Assembly (NCBI GenBank): GCA_944472135.2
Contig: OX235263.1
Coordinates: 4,695,517 to 4,759,516 of the forward strand
Reading direction: 5' to 3'
DNA: 64,000 nt
Source: Trichobilharzia regenti
Lineage: Eukaryota > Platyhelminthes > Trematoda > Strigeidida > Schistosomatidae
The notes under the pieces are model-generated. The model did not search any database, had not been told where the DNA came from, and was given only the letters and a program-made list of their open reading frames with translations. Position numbers and translations under genes: made by a program. Of the stretch, positions 46,010 through 57,204 are shown piece after piece. Each line of letters starts with the position of its first letter. The stretch's first letter is position 1.

Positions 46010-46170
46010 CAGGTTTCGAAGTCGTGTGGTTATAATTGATATGATTAAAAACAACAAACTATGTTCAAAACGTTTTCCAGTAAAAATTACTGTTTCACTG
46101 TGTCAGGGATATACATCTCATAAGCACACTAACATGGAATCACTGCCGTAGTAATAATAATCTGAAAGGT
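46010..46170 (+). mobile_element. Penelope-like 3' UTR fragment
   Basis: Resembles 18382-18550 (tttcgaagtcgt ... atggaatcactgccg). It ends at the host exon 46189. Confidence 0.45.
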
Positions 46171-46188
46171 AACCAAGACTGAGCTTAC

Positions 46189-46315
46189 CGTTAACAATCA
46201 CTTGTAGTTGTGGTGACCAAAGACTCCAGCCAATAGTATTGCGAGCTCGACACTGATAATACCCAGCATCGATTTCCTTTACGGTATCCCATTCATACCA
46301 ATAAATAATGTAAGG
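46189..46315 (-). CDS. Ig/FN3 receptor, end of upstream Ig domain
   Basis: Acceptor tttctatttttag/CC (only phase 0 is open) and donor G/gtaagc (phase 1), 127 bp. It encodes a short segment ending in a canonical Ig F and G strand: KEIDAGYYQCRARNTIG, then WSPQLQVIVN. The splice to 42427 yields VIVNELPYF with matched phase. The Ig first half and all N-terminal exons must lie further right; I did not find them in this window. Confidence 0.8.
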
Positions 46316-46399
46316 CTAAAAATAGAAATGAGTGAAGTGTAAAAGAAACTCTATTGAGTTGTTGGTTCATTCAAAAACATTTTACAGTTATACCAATTA

Positions 46400-47960
46400 G
46401 TATCCCGACAAGAATTTTGATAAAGCAGTAAAATGATATAATTTGTCCGATGTGTGTAATGTATTGGCGAACTTATTCCGAGTATTCTGATCATGTAACC
46501 GAAAACGCGTTATGAATATTTATATATAACAATGGATACTGCACAAAGAATACTCTTTACGATAACCTCTTCATAATCAGACTCTACAGTTATATATACA
46601 TTATAATGAATGAATGAATTAGTGTTATGAACAACATTAACATCGAATCAGTAATATTGATAGATTACTGCTCAATAGCATCAACATTCCTGGATGTCTG
46701 GCTTACACGAAAACCAGATGTTAGCATAAAAAAAGAAATTTGTATAGAAAAAGTGCTTGAACAGGACAATATACACATTTTTACAGCTTCGTTACTGTCA
46801 TGTACAAAAGAAATTTAGTGAAGACCCTCAGCCATAGAGTTAGTTAGAGCTTTATGCTCAGAAGAAATAAATTGAAGATGAATTAAGCATTGTATATGAT
46901 ACTTTGATCGAAAATAGCTAGAGATCCCGAAAAATTTAAGAAGAAACACATGACAGAGAAGTCGGAAAAGGACTAATCACTATCTGTAAACTATAGGCCA
47001 CTTTTTATACGACTACAATTCATGGGCGATATACCAAGTGAGATAATTACGAGGAAATTAATGCTGGCGAACTACACAAATTATTTTCTACATGACCACT
47101 GTGCGTCGGTGACACAGTGATTATGACTCTCGCCGACCATGCACATGGTTCGAGGTTCGATCCCCTGCCACTGACGCACACCTGATATCTATGGTCGGCC
47201 TGCAAAATTTGGGCTACCGATATCATGATATGCTGAAAATTCCATACTTGTACGAAAATACAGTGTGGAATCAAGCTGTAATCAAAAAAATACTTGGAAT
47301 GAAAATGAAGTGCCTGGACTAGCTGGCCACTTCAAATTGTATCTACCAATTCAACTGCGCTTGTGGTGGAGCGAGTTATATTGGCCGTTGCTCTAGAAAC
47401 TTGATTTTTCGTCCTCTCTCGAGAAAATCTCCCACTGTGGATAAGTAAAGGTGCGGTGGAAACCATTACCAGTCCAATAATGGACTATATGATGCAAACT
47501 GGCCACAAAGTCAGCCAGCGTGGGAGAATCCTTCTCTGTCATCATCTACTGGGTACCAAATAACTTGCCGAAATCATCGATGCACCACATGCTCCAAAGA
47601 GCAGAGACTATAGCAATTCGCCTCAAACAACCAGTGCTCTGTGTGCTAAAGAAGCAAGTCCAGTCAGTCACTACCACTGCCCTGACCAGCCTTCAGTAGA
47701 GACTATAAATTCATGAATTTGTAGTATTATCTCCCCTAATATTTCTGACATTCAGTTTATTGTTAAGTTGATGCTACTGAGCTGTAATCGATTGGTATTA
47801 TTATTATTGATTCGATGTTATTTAAAACACATTAATGCTGTTCATAACACTGATTCATTCATTCACTATAATGTATCCATTACTGTAGAGCCTGATAAAG
47901 AAGAGGTTATCTAAAAGAGTACTCTTTGTTCAGTTTCCATTCTATTTTGAAAATTTATAT
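46400..47960 (+). mobile_element. Penelope-like element, group G
   Basis: Frame 46627-46818 carries the RT end (STFLDVWLTRKPDVSIKKEI). After an S3 SINE the GIY-YIG follows (NCIYQFNCACGGASYIGRCS near 47338-47400), then a broken C-terminus and 3' UTR to 47960. It is paralogous to the minus copy at 53.3-55.5 kb. Confidence 0.62.
47097..47290 (+). mobile_element. S3 SINE inserted in PLE
   Basis: Head with ggttcgatcccc near 47154, body and 'caagctgtaatcaaaaaaat' tail. PLE sequence resumes at about 47300. Confidence 0.65.
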
Positions 47961-47994
47961 AAAAGTTAACAAAGTATAGGAAAAGTTAATTCTG

Positions 47995-48340
47995 AGGCGA
48001 TACGGATTGATATCAGTTAGAGAATATTTGAAAACCAGGGGATTTATTTTTATTTTTTTTTATTTTTTATTTCAGCTTGATTCCACACTGTATTTTTGGT
48101 ACAGGTATAGAATTTTCAGCATATCATGATATCGGTAGCCCGAATTTTGCAGGCCGACCATAGATATCAGGTGTGCGTCAGCAGAGGATCGAACTCCGGA
48201 CCATGTGCATGATCGGTGAGAGTCCTAACCACTGTGCCACCGACGCACACAGCTACTTCGTTCTAGTGCTTGGGACTCATCGGCAGTACTCACCCATAGA
48301 GTTTTGAGTCCAAGACCTTCTGGATGCATGGCTATTTATC
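47995..48340 (-). mobile_element. S2 SINE split by S3 SINE
   Basis: S2 sequence at 47995-48032 and 48251-48340 (minus) is separated by an S3 copy at about 48033-48250 (minus, T-rich end on the left). The S2 ribozyme is degraded. Confidence 0.55.
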
Positions 48341-48739
48341 TAAACGTTAAGAAAGTTTAGGAAAAGGTTAAGTTTGAAACAATACTCGTCATAATGATGA
48401 TTCAAAGGTCAAAATCATGGATAAATGGAAGAGTAGAGAATATTATTACATAAATAACCTTTTATTCTGATGATATATGTTAGATAGAAGACAAAAAGAG
48501 AAGACAGACCATTGGCGGGGAGAGCTTATACTGTCTCGTATCAATAGCCAAAAATGGTTGACAGCGCATGTGTATATATTCTTCAAATGACCTAGAGAGA
48601 CTCCAATCACTATGATAAATTAACACAGTGCACAACTAATAGGATTCCAAAGTCATAACTGGGCTAAGAGCAATGCACCTAGCCATGGAAAAAATTCTTG
48701 TAGTATTTTAATAAAATTAGGCTCATATAACAGGATCAG

Positions 48740-48985
48740 CTGGATGGTGAAAAGACCGTTGAATGGCGTAAGGCGTCAGGCCGTTGAGTGGAACCTGAAC
48801 GGGAAATGACAAGATGAATGTGAGTCTGAGGGTGGAATGAAGTTCCTGTGAATATGATGTGAAGGCTTATGCACAATCGAGAGGACATGTAAAAAAGCCT
48901 TCAGAGAACAGGATGCAGTTGTCATGTGCTTCTGAAATCCAGTGCTCCACTCGGATCATAAGAGAATAACAACAATATTTCGCCT
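48740..48985 (+). mobile_element. RTE-type LINE 3' tail
   Basis: Divergent tail (ccgttgagtggaacctgaac ... aatccagtgctccactcgga) ending 'agagaataacaacaat'. Confidence 0.5.
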
Positions 48986-49026
48986 AATTTCCGTTTTGTG
49001 GAAAAAGTGAGTGACAGAAGTCTAAG

Positions 49027-49340
49027 TGTGGTGAGAGCTGGCTGTTAGTAAAAATTAGTGGATAGTAATTTACATCATTGTTTGTGTTCCCAATATTGAT
49101 CGTTAGAAAAATGAGAACAAAGGCTTCGCGTAGGCGGATACAGTTAACATATAGATGACCTGACATTCAAGAAACAGCCACAAAGAGATGCAAGGTTAAA
49201 TTTCCGTGAGAAACAGCCAATCAGAAGACTGTGTTTTTCTGCTAACAATAATCTATAATAATGTACATGAAAATCTATAAACATGTGTTGATTTGCTTAA
49301 TAAACGATCTGTTGTCTGGCCCTTGTTTTCTGTTGTTACA
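49027..49340 (-). mobile_element. solo LTR-like element
   Basis: Reverse copy TGTGGTGAG ... TGTTGTTACA, 314 bp. No clear TSD (taag/ttaa). (TAG)n at 49344-49361 follows. Confidence 0.55.
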
Positions 49341-49900
49341 TTAATAGTAGTAGTAGTAGTATTTAAGAGAACCTCTGAAGTAGTTATAAAGTAAATACTG
49401 TCATGTAAGGCTATTGAAAGCAACTCCTCAGGATATTGTACTGGGGATCCTGCATGTATATCTCTGCATAATCATATGAAAAGGGGCTTCATTGTTATTA
49501 ATAATTTGGAGAAAAAGGCAAATATTATGGTACTTAAGACTAACGTGAAAAAAATAACACAAAATTTATATCACTACTTAATTCTTTGACTGATTACTAG
49601 TCAGTAACTAGTCCAGTCAGTCCACTCTTTGGTGCAGGCTGAATTCTAATAGTCAAGTTTGCAATGTGGCCACCATACCACTAAGAGGCTCACTACCATT
49701 ACACAATTCATTCTCTACTAACTAGTTTCCAGTCGAACTATCCAATAAAGTCCTACTAAAGGTCAACTATGACTCCAAATAGTTCAGTGGTAACGCCTCC
49801 AAGTGCAGCACTGGGTGACGCAGGTTCTAATTTCAGAAGGGAAATGAGTTTCATGAAATTTGCAGGTAAACCTTGCTGACTGACCAGTGAGTGTCAACTA
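49341..49900. other. mostly unrecognised; tRNA-like S4 SINE piece at 49775-49900
   Basis: 49600-49900 resembles the S4 region at 59.2-59.4 kb: 'agttcagtggtaacgcctcc' (A-box side) and 'caggttctaatttc' (B-box-like). Confidence 0.4.
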
Positions 49901-49904
49901 GCAG

Positions 49905-51530
49905 GAAACCTAAATGTAGCCGAAGCTTCAACATCGGAATTGAGGAAATTGTTACTTTTATGTACTAAAAATGTCCAATTCCAATTCGACGGGCGTCTAT
50001 TCCGTCAAGCTGATGGTTTCGCAATTAGAAGTCCTTTGGGACCACTTTTCGCAGACTTTTTCTTTTCAGGTCCAGAAACTGGTACCTAGCATAACATATA
50101 CAGGAAACTGATATATATATACCTAAGATATGTTGATGACATTTTTATTGTCTGTGGATCAGACCAAAAGCCAAAGACATGCTGATAAAATTCAGCTCAT
50201 GCCATCCGAATCTCAATTTCACAGTAGAACACGAGGAAAACGATACTATTGAATTTCTAGACGTTTTTCTGGCGAAAATGAATAATGGCACAATCGAAAG
50301 ATACATACTTAGAAAGTCTTCATAGAAAGGGCAGTACATGCATTTCCAGAGCTTTGTTCCAATCCAGTACAAAAAGAACTTAGTCAGAACATTGTTCAAT
50401 AGAGCACGAAAAATCGATTCTGACAGTACTACTGAGCATGAAATAAAATCTCTGAAGGATAGTACATCTCAGAATGGATATCCTGAGAATTTCATTAATA
50501 AATACTCTAAAGAAATTAGCCTCCGCAAAACAATTCAAACTGTTTCGAAGAAACCTCTCTATATCAGTTTGCCGTTCAAAGGAGATGATGTACAGGAAGT
50601 AGTCAAGCAAAGACTCGATAAAGCCATCAAGAGAACTTAATATGCTACAAAACTTGTTATCCTTAACACCACTAAGCGACGGCTTCAACAATCTGATCAA
50701 GACCATTAGCCAATATTCGACATTTCAAACTGCGTATATCAATTTGTGTGTGTTTGTGGAAGCAAATACGCACAGGTCGTACAGAGAGGCGATTGTCCAC
50801 TCGCGTGATCAAGCATTTGCTAAAATAGTTGAAAATAGTTGAGTGCAAAGTGCCAAAATCCTCAATAACAAAACATCTTGTGGACTACGAACATGATATC
50901 GACGCGGTCTAGTCATTCACTATTGTCAGCAGACAAAGAAGCAAGAAGATGCTTGCTATTGCAGAGGTTTGTGCAATTCGAGTTTATAAACCAAATCTAT
51001 GTGTATAAAAAGAGATGCTCGTGACTCTGAATCTACCATGGCAATACGTTTTACTTATTATTCTACCTCTTATCATTATTATCATTGTTGTTATTCTTGA
51101 TTTATTTAAAACTATCCTTTATCAGTAGGATTATCTTAACTCACCTCAACACTATTATTATTGTTATCATAACTATTACTATTGATATTACTCGGTTTGC
51201 AATTCTTGAAATGCTCTCTAATGACTAATTGTTTATCTAAGTGATGTGTAATTGAAGCGTAATGCAATTTATCTTAACTTTGATTTCTCATACTCTCTCT
51301 CTCTCCCCTTATCTATTTGAACATGACCTGGAAAACATTCTCACAGTCGTTCTGTATGATTAATTCAATTCAGTTTATTTGTGCTTATCAGTCTTATTAT
51401 CTCCCAATGTAATTTCAAAAGTATATGCATGCATCCCTGTGCGTAGAGTATTCAGCTGAGGAAGAGTTCTACCGAAATTAGATGAATCCATCAATAAATC
51501 ATCCTGCTTTATTAACTTTTAGTGCTTGTT
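49905..51530 (+). mobile_element. Penelope-like element, group C
   Basis: RT palm start (QFDGRLFRQADGFAIRSPLG, PLFADFF), catalytic YVDD in a shifted frame near 50127-50150 (LRYVDDIFIVCG), RT end and thumb (frame 50338-50640, NGYPENFINKYSKEI), and GIY-YIG remnants (CVYQFVCVCGSKYAQV, with YIG lost). C-terminus and 3' UTR run to about 51530. It covers more of the RT than most copies here. Confidence 0.68.
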
Positions 51531-51990
51531 TCAATATCAACTACTTAATTCCATTGAAAATCATGAAGAAATGAAGTATCTTTAATCCAATCTGAAATAT
51601 TTAATAAATGTGGATTTGTTTTTTTTCTTTTTTTTTGTAAGGGTTTTGTTTGAATTCTAGTGCATCAACACATTGTTAACCTACTCACTGCTTTCTTTTT
51701 TTTTTTAACCATTGTTCTAGTCTACAATAATAGGAGTTTCATTTCCTTTACGAGGATAAGTTATCTGCTGTAGGTCCTTGTAAGAAAAGATCGATGTTAC
51801 AGTCTTGATATTTACTCGAATGTTTCAATTATATATTTTTTGTCTGTTTTGTAAGGACTAACTTTTTTTTTTAATCTTCGCAACATTGTTATCTATTCCT
51901 TTCACTTCATTCTTCTTCTTCTTATTATTATTATCTGTCCGTGTCATGTATTGGTTGGTCTCTGTTTGCGATGCCTGGTTTCATGGATCT
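51531..51990. other. no recognised feature; T-rich tracts
   Basis: Several T8-T10 runs (51617-51640, 51692-51710, 51863-51872). No coding signal. Confidence 0.35.
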
Positions 51991-51992
51991 AT

Positions 51993-52205
51993 ACTGTCGT
52001 CGGTGGCATAGTGGTTAGGACTCTCGCCGACCATGCATATGGTCCGAAGGTTCGATCCCCTACCGACGCACTCCTGATATCTATGGTCGGCCTGCAAAAT
52101 TTGGGCTACCGATATCATGATATGCTGAAAATTCCATACTTGTACCAAAAATACAGTGTGGAATCAAGCTGTAAATCAAAAATATAAAAATCAAAAAAAA
52201 ATGTT
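51993..52205 (+). mobile_element. S3 SINE copy
   Basis: Good copy with A box tggcatagtgg (52005-52015) and B box ggttcgatccc (near 52048), A-rich end after 'caagctgtaaatc'. Confidence 0.68.
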
Positions 52206-52540
52206 AATAAAAATGTTTTTCTTTCTACGATTTTCATTTTATTCGAATAAATTCAAAGTTACATTGACTTTGAACTGCCAGAAAATAAAGTTCAGCTTGG
52301 CACTACTTCTACTACCCAGCCGGCCTTCAGTGGAGAGTATAAATTCATGAATTTTTTAAATATTATCTTTTCTAATTTTACTGACATTCATTCATTGAAT
52401 TGAATTTTTGATTTTCCCGTCGATTGATTGGACCGAAGTGCTCGGTCTCAGGTTGACATGTCGGCTTCTTGTGCAGATGCTTCGACGATGTCTGGGCATT
52501 TATTTAGTATACAATTGGTGGATGGTGGCTAGCAGCGGAA

Positions 52541-52583
52541 TCCAGGATGCGCATTTCGTCCTATCTGGGACTCGTCAGCTGGA
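52541..52583 (-). ncRNA. hammerhead ribozyme, intact core
   Basis: Minus strand: TCCAG, CTGACGA, GTCC, CAGATA loop, GGAC, GAAA, TGCGCA palindrome, TC, CTGGA. Stem I (TCCAG/CTGGA) and stem II pair perfectly. Predicted cleavage follows the C of TC (position 52546). The short palindromic stem III suggests activity as a dimer. Confidence 0.75.
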
Positions 52584-52750
52584 TGTACCTGCATTTCTCA
52601 GTGAGTGATGATGTTCCCACTGAGGCTCGAACCCAGTACCCATAGTTTCAAACGCCAAAGCGTTATCCACTAGACCACTTGGGCCACCACTATGGGTACT
52701 GGGTTCGAGCCTCGGTGGGAACATCATCACTCACTGAGAAATGCAGGTAC

Positions 52751-52794
52751 ATCCAGATGACGAGTCCCAAATAGGACGAAATGCACATCCTGGA
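52751..52794 (+). ncRNA. hammerhead ribozyme, mutated
   Basis: Same layout on the plus strand, but the core begins ATGACGA instead of CTGACGA and stem III reads TGCACA. Loss of the core C3 should abolish cleavage. Confidence 0.65.
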
Positions 52795-53080
52795 TTCCAC
52801 TGCTAGCCACCATCCACCAATTGTATACTAAATAAATGCCCAGACATCGTCGAAGCATCTGCACAAGGAGCCGACATGTCAACCTGAGACCGAGCACTTC
52901 GGTCCAATCAATCGACGGGAAAATCAAAAATTCAATTCAATACTTAATATGACCCGTCGCACAAGAGGTGGCTCTCGTGGCCCAAGTGGTCTAGTGGATA
53001 ACGCTTTGGCGTTTGAAACTATGGGTACTGGGTTCGAGCCTCGGTGGGAACATCATCACTCACTGAGAAATGCAGGTACA

Positions 53081-53123
53081 TCCAGCTGACGAGTCCCAAA
53101 TAGGACGAAATGCGCATCCTGGA
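53081..53123 (+). ncRNA. hammerhead ribozyme, intact core
   Basis: TCCAG (53081-53085), CTGACGA (53086-53092), GTCC, loop CAAATA, GGAC, GAAA (53107-53110), TGCGCA (53111-53116), TC, CTGGA (53119-53123). All core positions fit the CUGANGA...GAAA...UH rule; predicted cleavage follows 53118. Confidence 0.78.
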
Positions 53124-53269
53124 TTCCACTGCTAGCCACCATCCACCAATTGTATACTGACATTCAGTTTATTAGTATATTGATGCTGTCGAAATGTAAT
53201 CCACTGATATTATTATTATTATTGATTCGAAGTTATTTAAACAATGGAATTAGTGTTTTAACTGATTAA

Positions 53270-55480
53270 AAATGCCCATTTAAATTTTTCAAAATAGAAT
53301 GGATACTGACCAAAGAATACTCTTTTTGGTAATCTCTTCTATATCAGGCTCTGCAGTTATATATACACATTATAGTGAATGAGTGAATGAATGAATTAGC
53401 GTTATGAACAACACTAATGTTGCTGTTTAAATAACATCGAATCAATAATATTGATAGATTACAGCTCAATAGCATCAACATAAAATAAGATGAATGTCAG
53501 ACAGAGAAATTAGGAAAGATAATATTACAAATTCATGATTTTTTAGTTTCTGCTGAAGGCTGGTCAGGGCAGTAGTGATGGCTGGGTGGATTTCCTTCTT
53601 TTGCACACAGAGCATTAGTTGTTTTAGGCGAATTGCAATGGCCTCTGCTGTTTAAAGCATGTGGTACTTCGATGTTTTCGGCAATTTATTCGGCACTTTG
53701 TACATGAAAGAGAAGGATTCTTCCACACTGACTGGCTGGCCTTATGGACGGTTTGCAACAGAAGGTCCAATATCGAACTGTTAATGGTTCTCACAACACT
53801 TTTACTTAGCCATACTGGGAGATGTTCTCGAGAGAGCACGAAAAATCGAGTAGATAGAATTTGAAGTGGCTAGTCTAGTCGGTTCATCTTCCAGCCGAAG
53901 TAGCACCATCGGTCGTGTAGAGAATAAGATGTGTACTTCGCCAGCATTAAAAGTTCTGTGAAGTGATTTTCTTAATTTCCTCGTAATTATCTCACTTGAT
54001 ATATCGCCCATGAATTGTAGTCATATATAAAGTGGCTTTTTGTTTGGAGATAGTATGTAGTCCTTTCTCTTCAATTACTTCTTCTGAGCATATAGCTCTC
54101 GCTGTGTACCTGAGGGTCCTTACTAAATTTCCGTTTAACTGGAGAAGAAAGAGGGCCATGAAAATGTGTATACTGTCCTGTCCATGTGCTTTTTATATGC
54201 AAATTTCTTTTTGTTCGGCTATCTGGTTTTCTTGTGACAAGAACATCCAGGAAGGCGATTCTCTCTTGGGATTCCTCTTCGGATGTCAATTTCATAGCCG
54301 ATTGTACTGCATTGAATTCGTTAATTATTGTACTTCTATCAGAAACATTATCAGAAAAAATGAAGCTATCATCCATATATCGGCAATAAACGACAGCTTA
54401 CTGATAAGGTTGTTCAGAGGTTCATTTTCTAGCTGGCTTATTTAGAAAGAAATCAACCAGAATGGGACTCAATGGGGAGCCCATCGTCACCCCGTCCACT
54501 TGCTGATAAAGCATGCCATTAAATTTGAAATTTACATTCATGGTTCACTGTAATAACAGTTCTTTTAGTACGGATGCCAGTGTTTATCGACTGGTTATCC
54601 AGTTTACAATTGGTGGATGGTGGCTAGCAGTAGAATCCAGGATGCGCATTTCGTCCTATTTGGGACTCGTCATCTGGATGTACCTGCATTTCTCAGTGAG
54701 TGATGACGTTCCCACCGAAGCTCGAACCCAGTACCCATAGTTTCAAACGCCAAAGCGTTATCCACTAGACCACTTGGTCCACGAGAGCCACCTCTTGTGC
54801 AACGGGTCATATTAATTATTGAATTGAATTTTTGATTTTCCTGTCGATTGATTGGACCGAAGTAGTGCTCGGTTTCAGGTTGACATGTCGGCTTCTTGTG
54901 CAGATGCTTCAACGATGTCTGGGTATTTAATTAGTATACAATTGGTGGATGGTGGCTAGCAGTAGAATCCAGGATGCGCCTCGGTGGGAACATCATCACT
55001 CACTGAGAAATGCAGGTACATCCAGATGACACGAGTCCCAAATAGGACGAAATGCGCATCCTGGATTCCACTGCTAGCCACCATCCACCAATTGTATACT
55101 AATTAAATACCCAGACATCGTTGAAGCATCTGCACAAGAAGCCGACATGTCAACCTGAGACCGAGCACTTCGGTCCAATCAATCGACGGGAAAATCAAAA
55201 ATTCAATTCAATGGTTATCCAGTTGTTCACATATTTAGTTAACTGTTTCTATCAGAGGTACATTTGTGAATAACGATGTTATGTGCAGAGATATCATGGT
55301 TTTGTCCTTGATATATTACTATCTTTGATTATGTCTATGAAGTCAATTACATCTTTGACGCTGCATTTCATTAGCTTATCATGCAAAGGTTTGAGAATAT
55401 TTACTAACCATTTAGCTAGAGCATTGTAGGGCAAACTTTGTATATCAAGTATTGGAATTAATGTTGTTAATAATATTAAT
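53270..55480 (-). mobile_element. Penelope-like element, group G, minus copy
   Basis: In coding order (right to left): RT start (MISLHITSLFTNVPLIETVN near 55230-55300), SINE composite, RT palm (QVDGVTMGSPLSPIL), YMDD (DDSFIFSDNV, frame 54376-54071), RT end (IAFLDVLVTRKPDSRTKR), broken linker, and GIY-YIG C-terminus to about 53520. The catalytic YMDD is intact; frameshifts occur elsewhere. Confidence 0.7.
54605..55212. mobile_element. S1 (Smα-like) SINE inverted composite
   Basis: A minus head-plus-ribozyme segment, a second minus 3' segment, then a flip at about 54977 into a plus copy, all within the 12-bp TSD ggttatccagtt (54593-54604, 55213-55224). It splits the RT domain of the PLE. The ribozymes (about 54626-54680 minus, 55018-55075 plus) have core changes: ATGACGA, and a 2-bp insertion in the plus copy. 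Confidence 0.78.
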
Positions 55481-55615
55481 TTATTCACTATAATGTATAT
55501 ATATATATATATAACTGTAGAAGCTGATGAAGAACAGGTTTTCCAAAATGTGAATAATCTTTGTTCAGTTACCATTCTTTTGAAAAAAAATTTAATGGGC
55601 ATTTTTAGTCAGTTA
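55481..55615 (+). mobile_element. Penelope-like 3' end
   Basis: Contains (TA)n and 'gtagaagctgatgaagaacagg', as at 24.11 and 47.89 kb. Confidence 0.5.
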
Positions 55616-55619
55616 TAAT

Positions 55620-56270
55620 AAATATTCTTTATTATTATTATTATTATATCCTTTAGTTCCTAGAGGAACATAGGGCTTCAGCTGCGCACCTCCATTGACT
55701 TCGGTTTTCTGACAACTTTTTCAACCTGCTCCAGGTCTGTCCACATGCTTTCATCTCCTCCTCGCATGACCTCCTCCAAGTCACCCTTGCACTGACGACC
55801 AACTCGCCGCCTCCCTTTCGGGTTCCACTCGAGCGATGGCTTGTCTAGTGATGTCACTTGATGGTTTCCTCAGCGTATGGCCAATCCATCTCCATTTCTT
55901 TCTGCCTATTTGTTTCACAATCGGTTCCTGATTGGTTCGCTCCCAGAGATCCCTGTTGCTGATCTTTTCTGGCCATCTGATCTTGAGTATTGAGCGAAGA
56001 CAGCTGTTAATGAAGGTTTGAAGTTTGTTTGAGATGCTCTTTATGACTCGCTGGCCAAGTCTCTGATCCGTATAGTACCACTGACTTCACATTGGAGTTG
56101 AAAATCCGGATCTTATTTTTGATGCTGAGTGCTGTTGACCTCCACACAGATTTGAGAGTAGTGAAAGCTTGTCTTGCTTTTCCGATTCTGGCTTTGATAT
56201 CCTCGTCACTTCCGTCGGCCTGTAGTTGAGACGATGCTTCCCAGGTAGGTGCTAGATATTCGTTAGCATC
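55620..56270 (-). mobile_element. RTE-type LINE 3' region
   Basis: Minus frame 56007-56273 encodes the conserved late-ORF block ([37 protein letters not shown]), then a 3' UTR to the (ATT)n near 55636. Confidence 0.7.
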
Positions 56271-56274
56271 CAAA

Positions 56275-57190
56275 AATAACTGAAGTCATCAGTTTATTTC
56301 TTCTTTAACATGAAAAGAGTTGTGATACATTTTGCCTGTCTAGTCACCATTTCATTTCATGGCATAATGTTTAAAATACTCAGAATGAAAGAGAAGAAAT
56401 ACTGCTGCCGCGGGTGTTTTTTTTTCAATTTGTTCATAGGGCAGGCGGGTTATGAATGAATTGCTGTTAAACGACACGTGTCCAAGATACCGCCTGCTGA
56501 CTTATGAATATAATACGCCTTGTATTTATTCATATTTGAATAATAATGTAACGGGAAATAAAAAACAATCAACAGTGTTGTGAATGAAAATATACTCCTA
56601 TTTAACATTTTACTGATTGGCACTTCGAAATAGACGTCAACAATACTGTCTGTCTGCCTCTCCGTCTCGGCAAAAAAAGAAATCTTGACATGCGAACTCA
56701 CATCAGGTCAAATTGTGAATCGCCCTTAAAATCGCATACAACTAATTTATATACTGTGTTAAATGATTCACATAATAAAGCGAAGTAATTGTTTCAGTGA
56801 TTGCGTGTCGAACATTTACATTCAAGTTGTTTTAATGACTTGTAGTCAGGCTTTTGAGATCATATGCATATGTGAAAATTCTAAATACTCTTTTGTTGTA
56901 GAGAGAAGAAGATATTTATTTATTTTCTCATGTCTTTCGAAAGTTTTCATTCATATAAAAAGGGATATTTCCTGAGTGGCAAAAACAGGAATCTGAGCAA
57001 ATTTGAGAAGCATTGACTAAACCTATACATATCTGTGATATACAGCAGGTTAAACACCCTTTATTGTTTGAATAAAACAAGACAAAGGGTAATGACTCAT
57101 CCTTTCAAATCTACACTTAGAAAGATAACCTCTTATTTTTGTAAGTCTACGTCCTCTTATTTATGCTGTCACCTCCTTATTAACGGATGT
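56275..57190. other. no recognised feature
   Basis: About 900 bp without a repeat match. The minus frame 56450-56701 (83 codons) has a hydrophobic stretch (FSFTTLLIVFYFPLHYYS) but no clear splice sites or homology. Confidence 0.35.
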
Positions 57191-57204
57191 CACGCTACTA
57201 TAAA

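Larger units (their letters stand above)
52391..53154. mobile_element. S1 (Smα-like) SINE inverted composite
   Basis: One minus copy (52394-52685), one plus copy joined head-to-head (52686-52945), and a second plus head and ribozyme (52975-53154) lie inside one 12-bp TSD, tactgacattca (52379-52390, 53155-53166). The tRNA-like head has A box tggtctagtgg and B box ggttcgagcc. Three hammerhead motifs are carried, two of them intact by eye. Confidence 0.8.
52290..53260 (+). mobile_element. Penelope-like 3' UTR split by SINE composite
   Basis: 52290-52390 and 53167-53260 together match the PLE tail at 47.68-47.85 kb. The SINE block at 52391-53154 interrupts it. Confidence 0.6.

Noticed and set aside
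47097..47290. TSD around the S3 insertion
   Set aside because: I could not find a convincing direct repeat on both sides.
51993..52070. possible tRNA gene
   Set aside because: Same head occurs at five loci followed by a common body and A-rich tail, so it is SINE S3.
56450..56701. small protein with a hydrophobic stretch
   Set aside because: No splice sites, no homologous motif, biased A/T codons.
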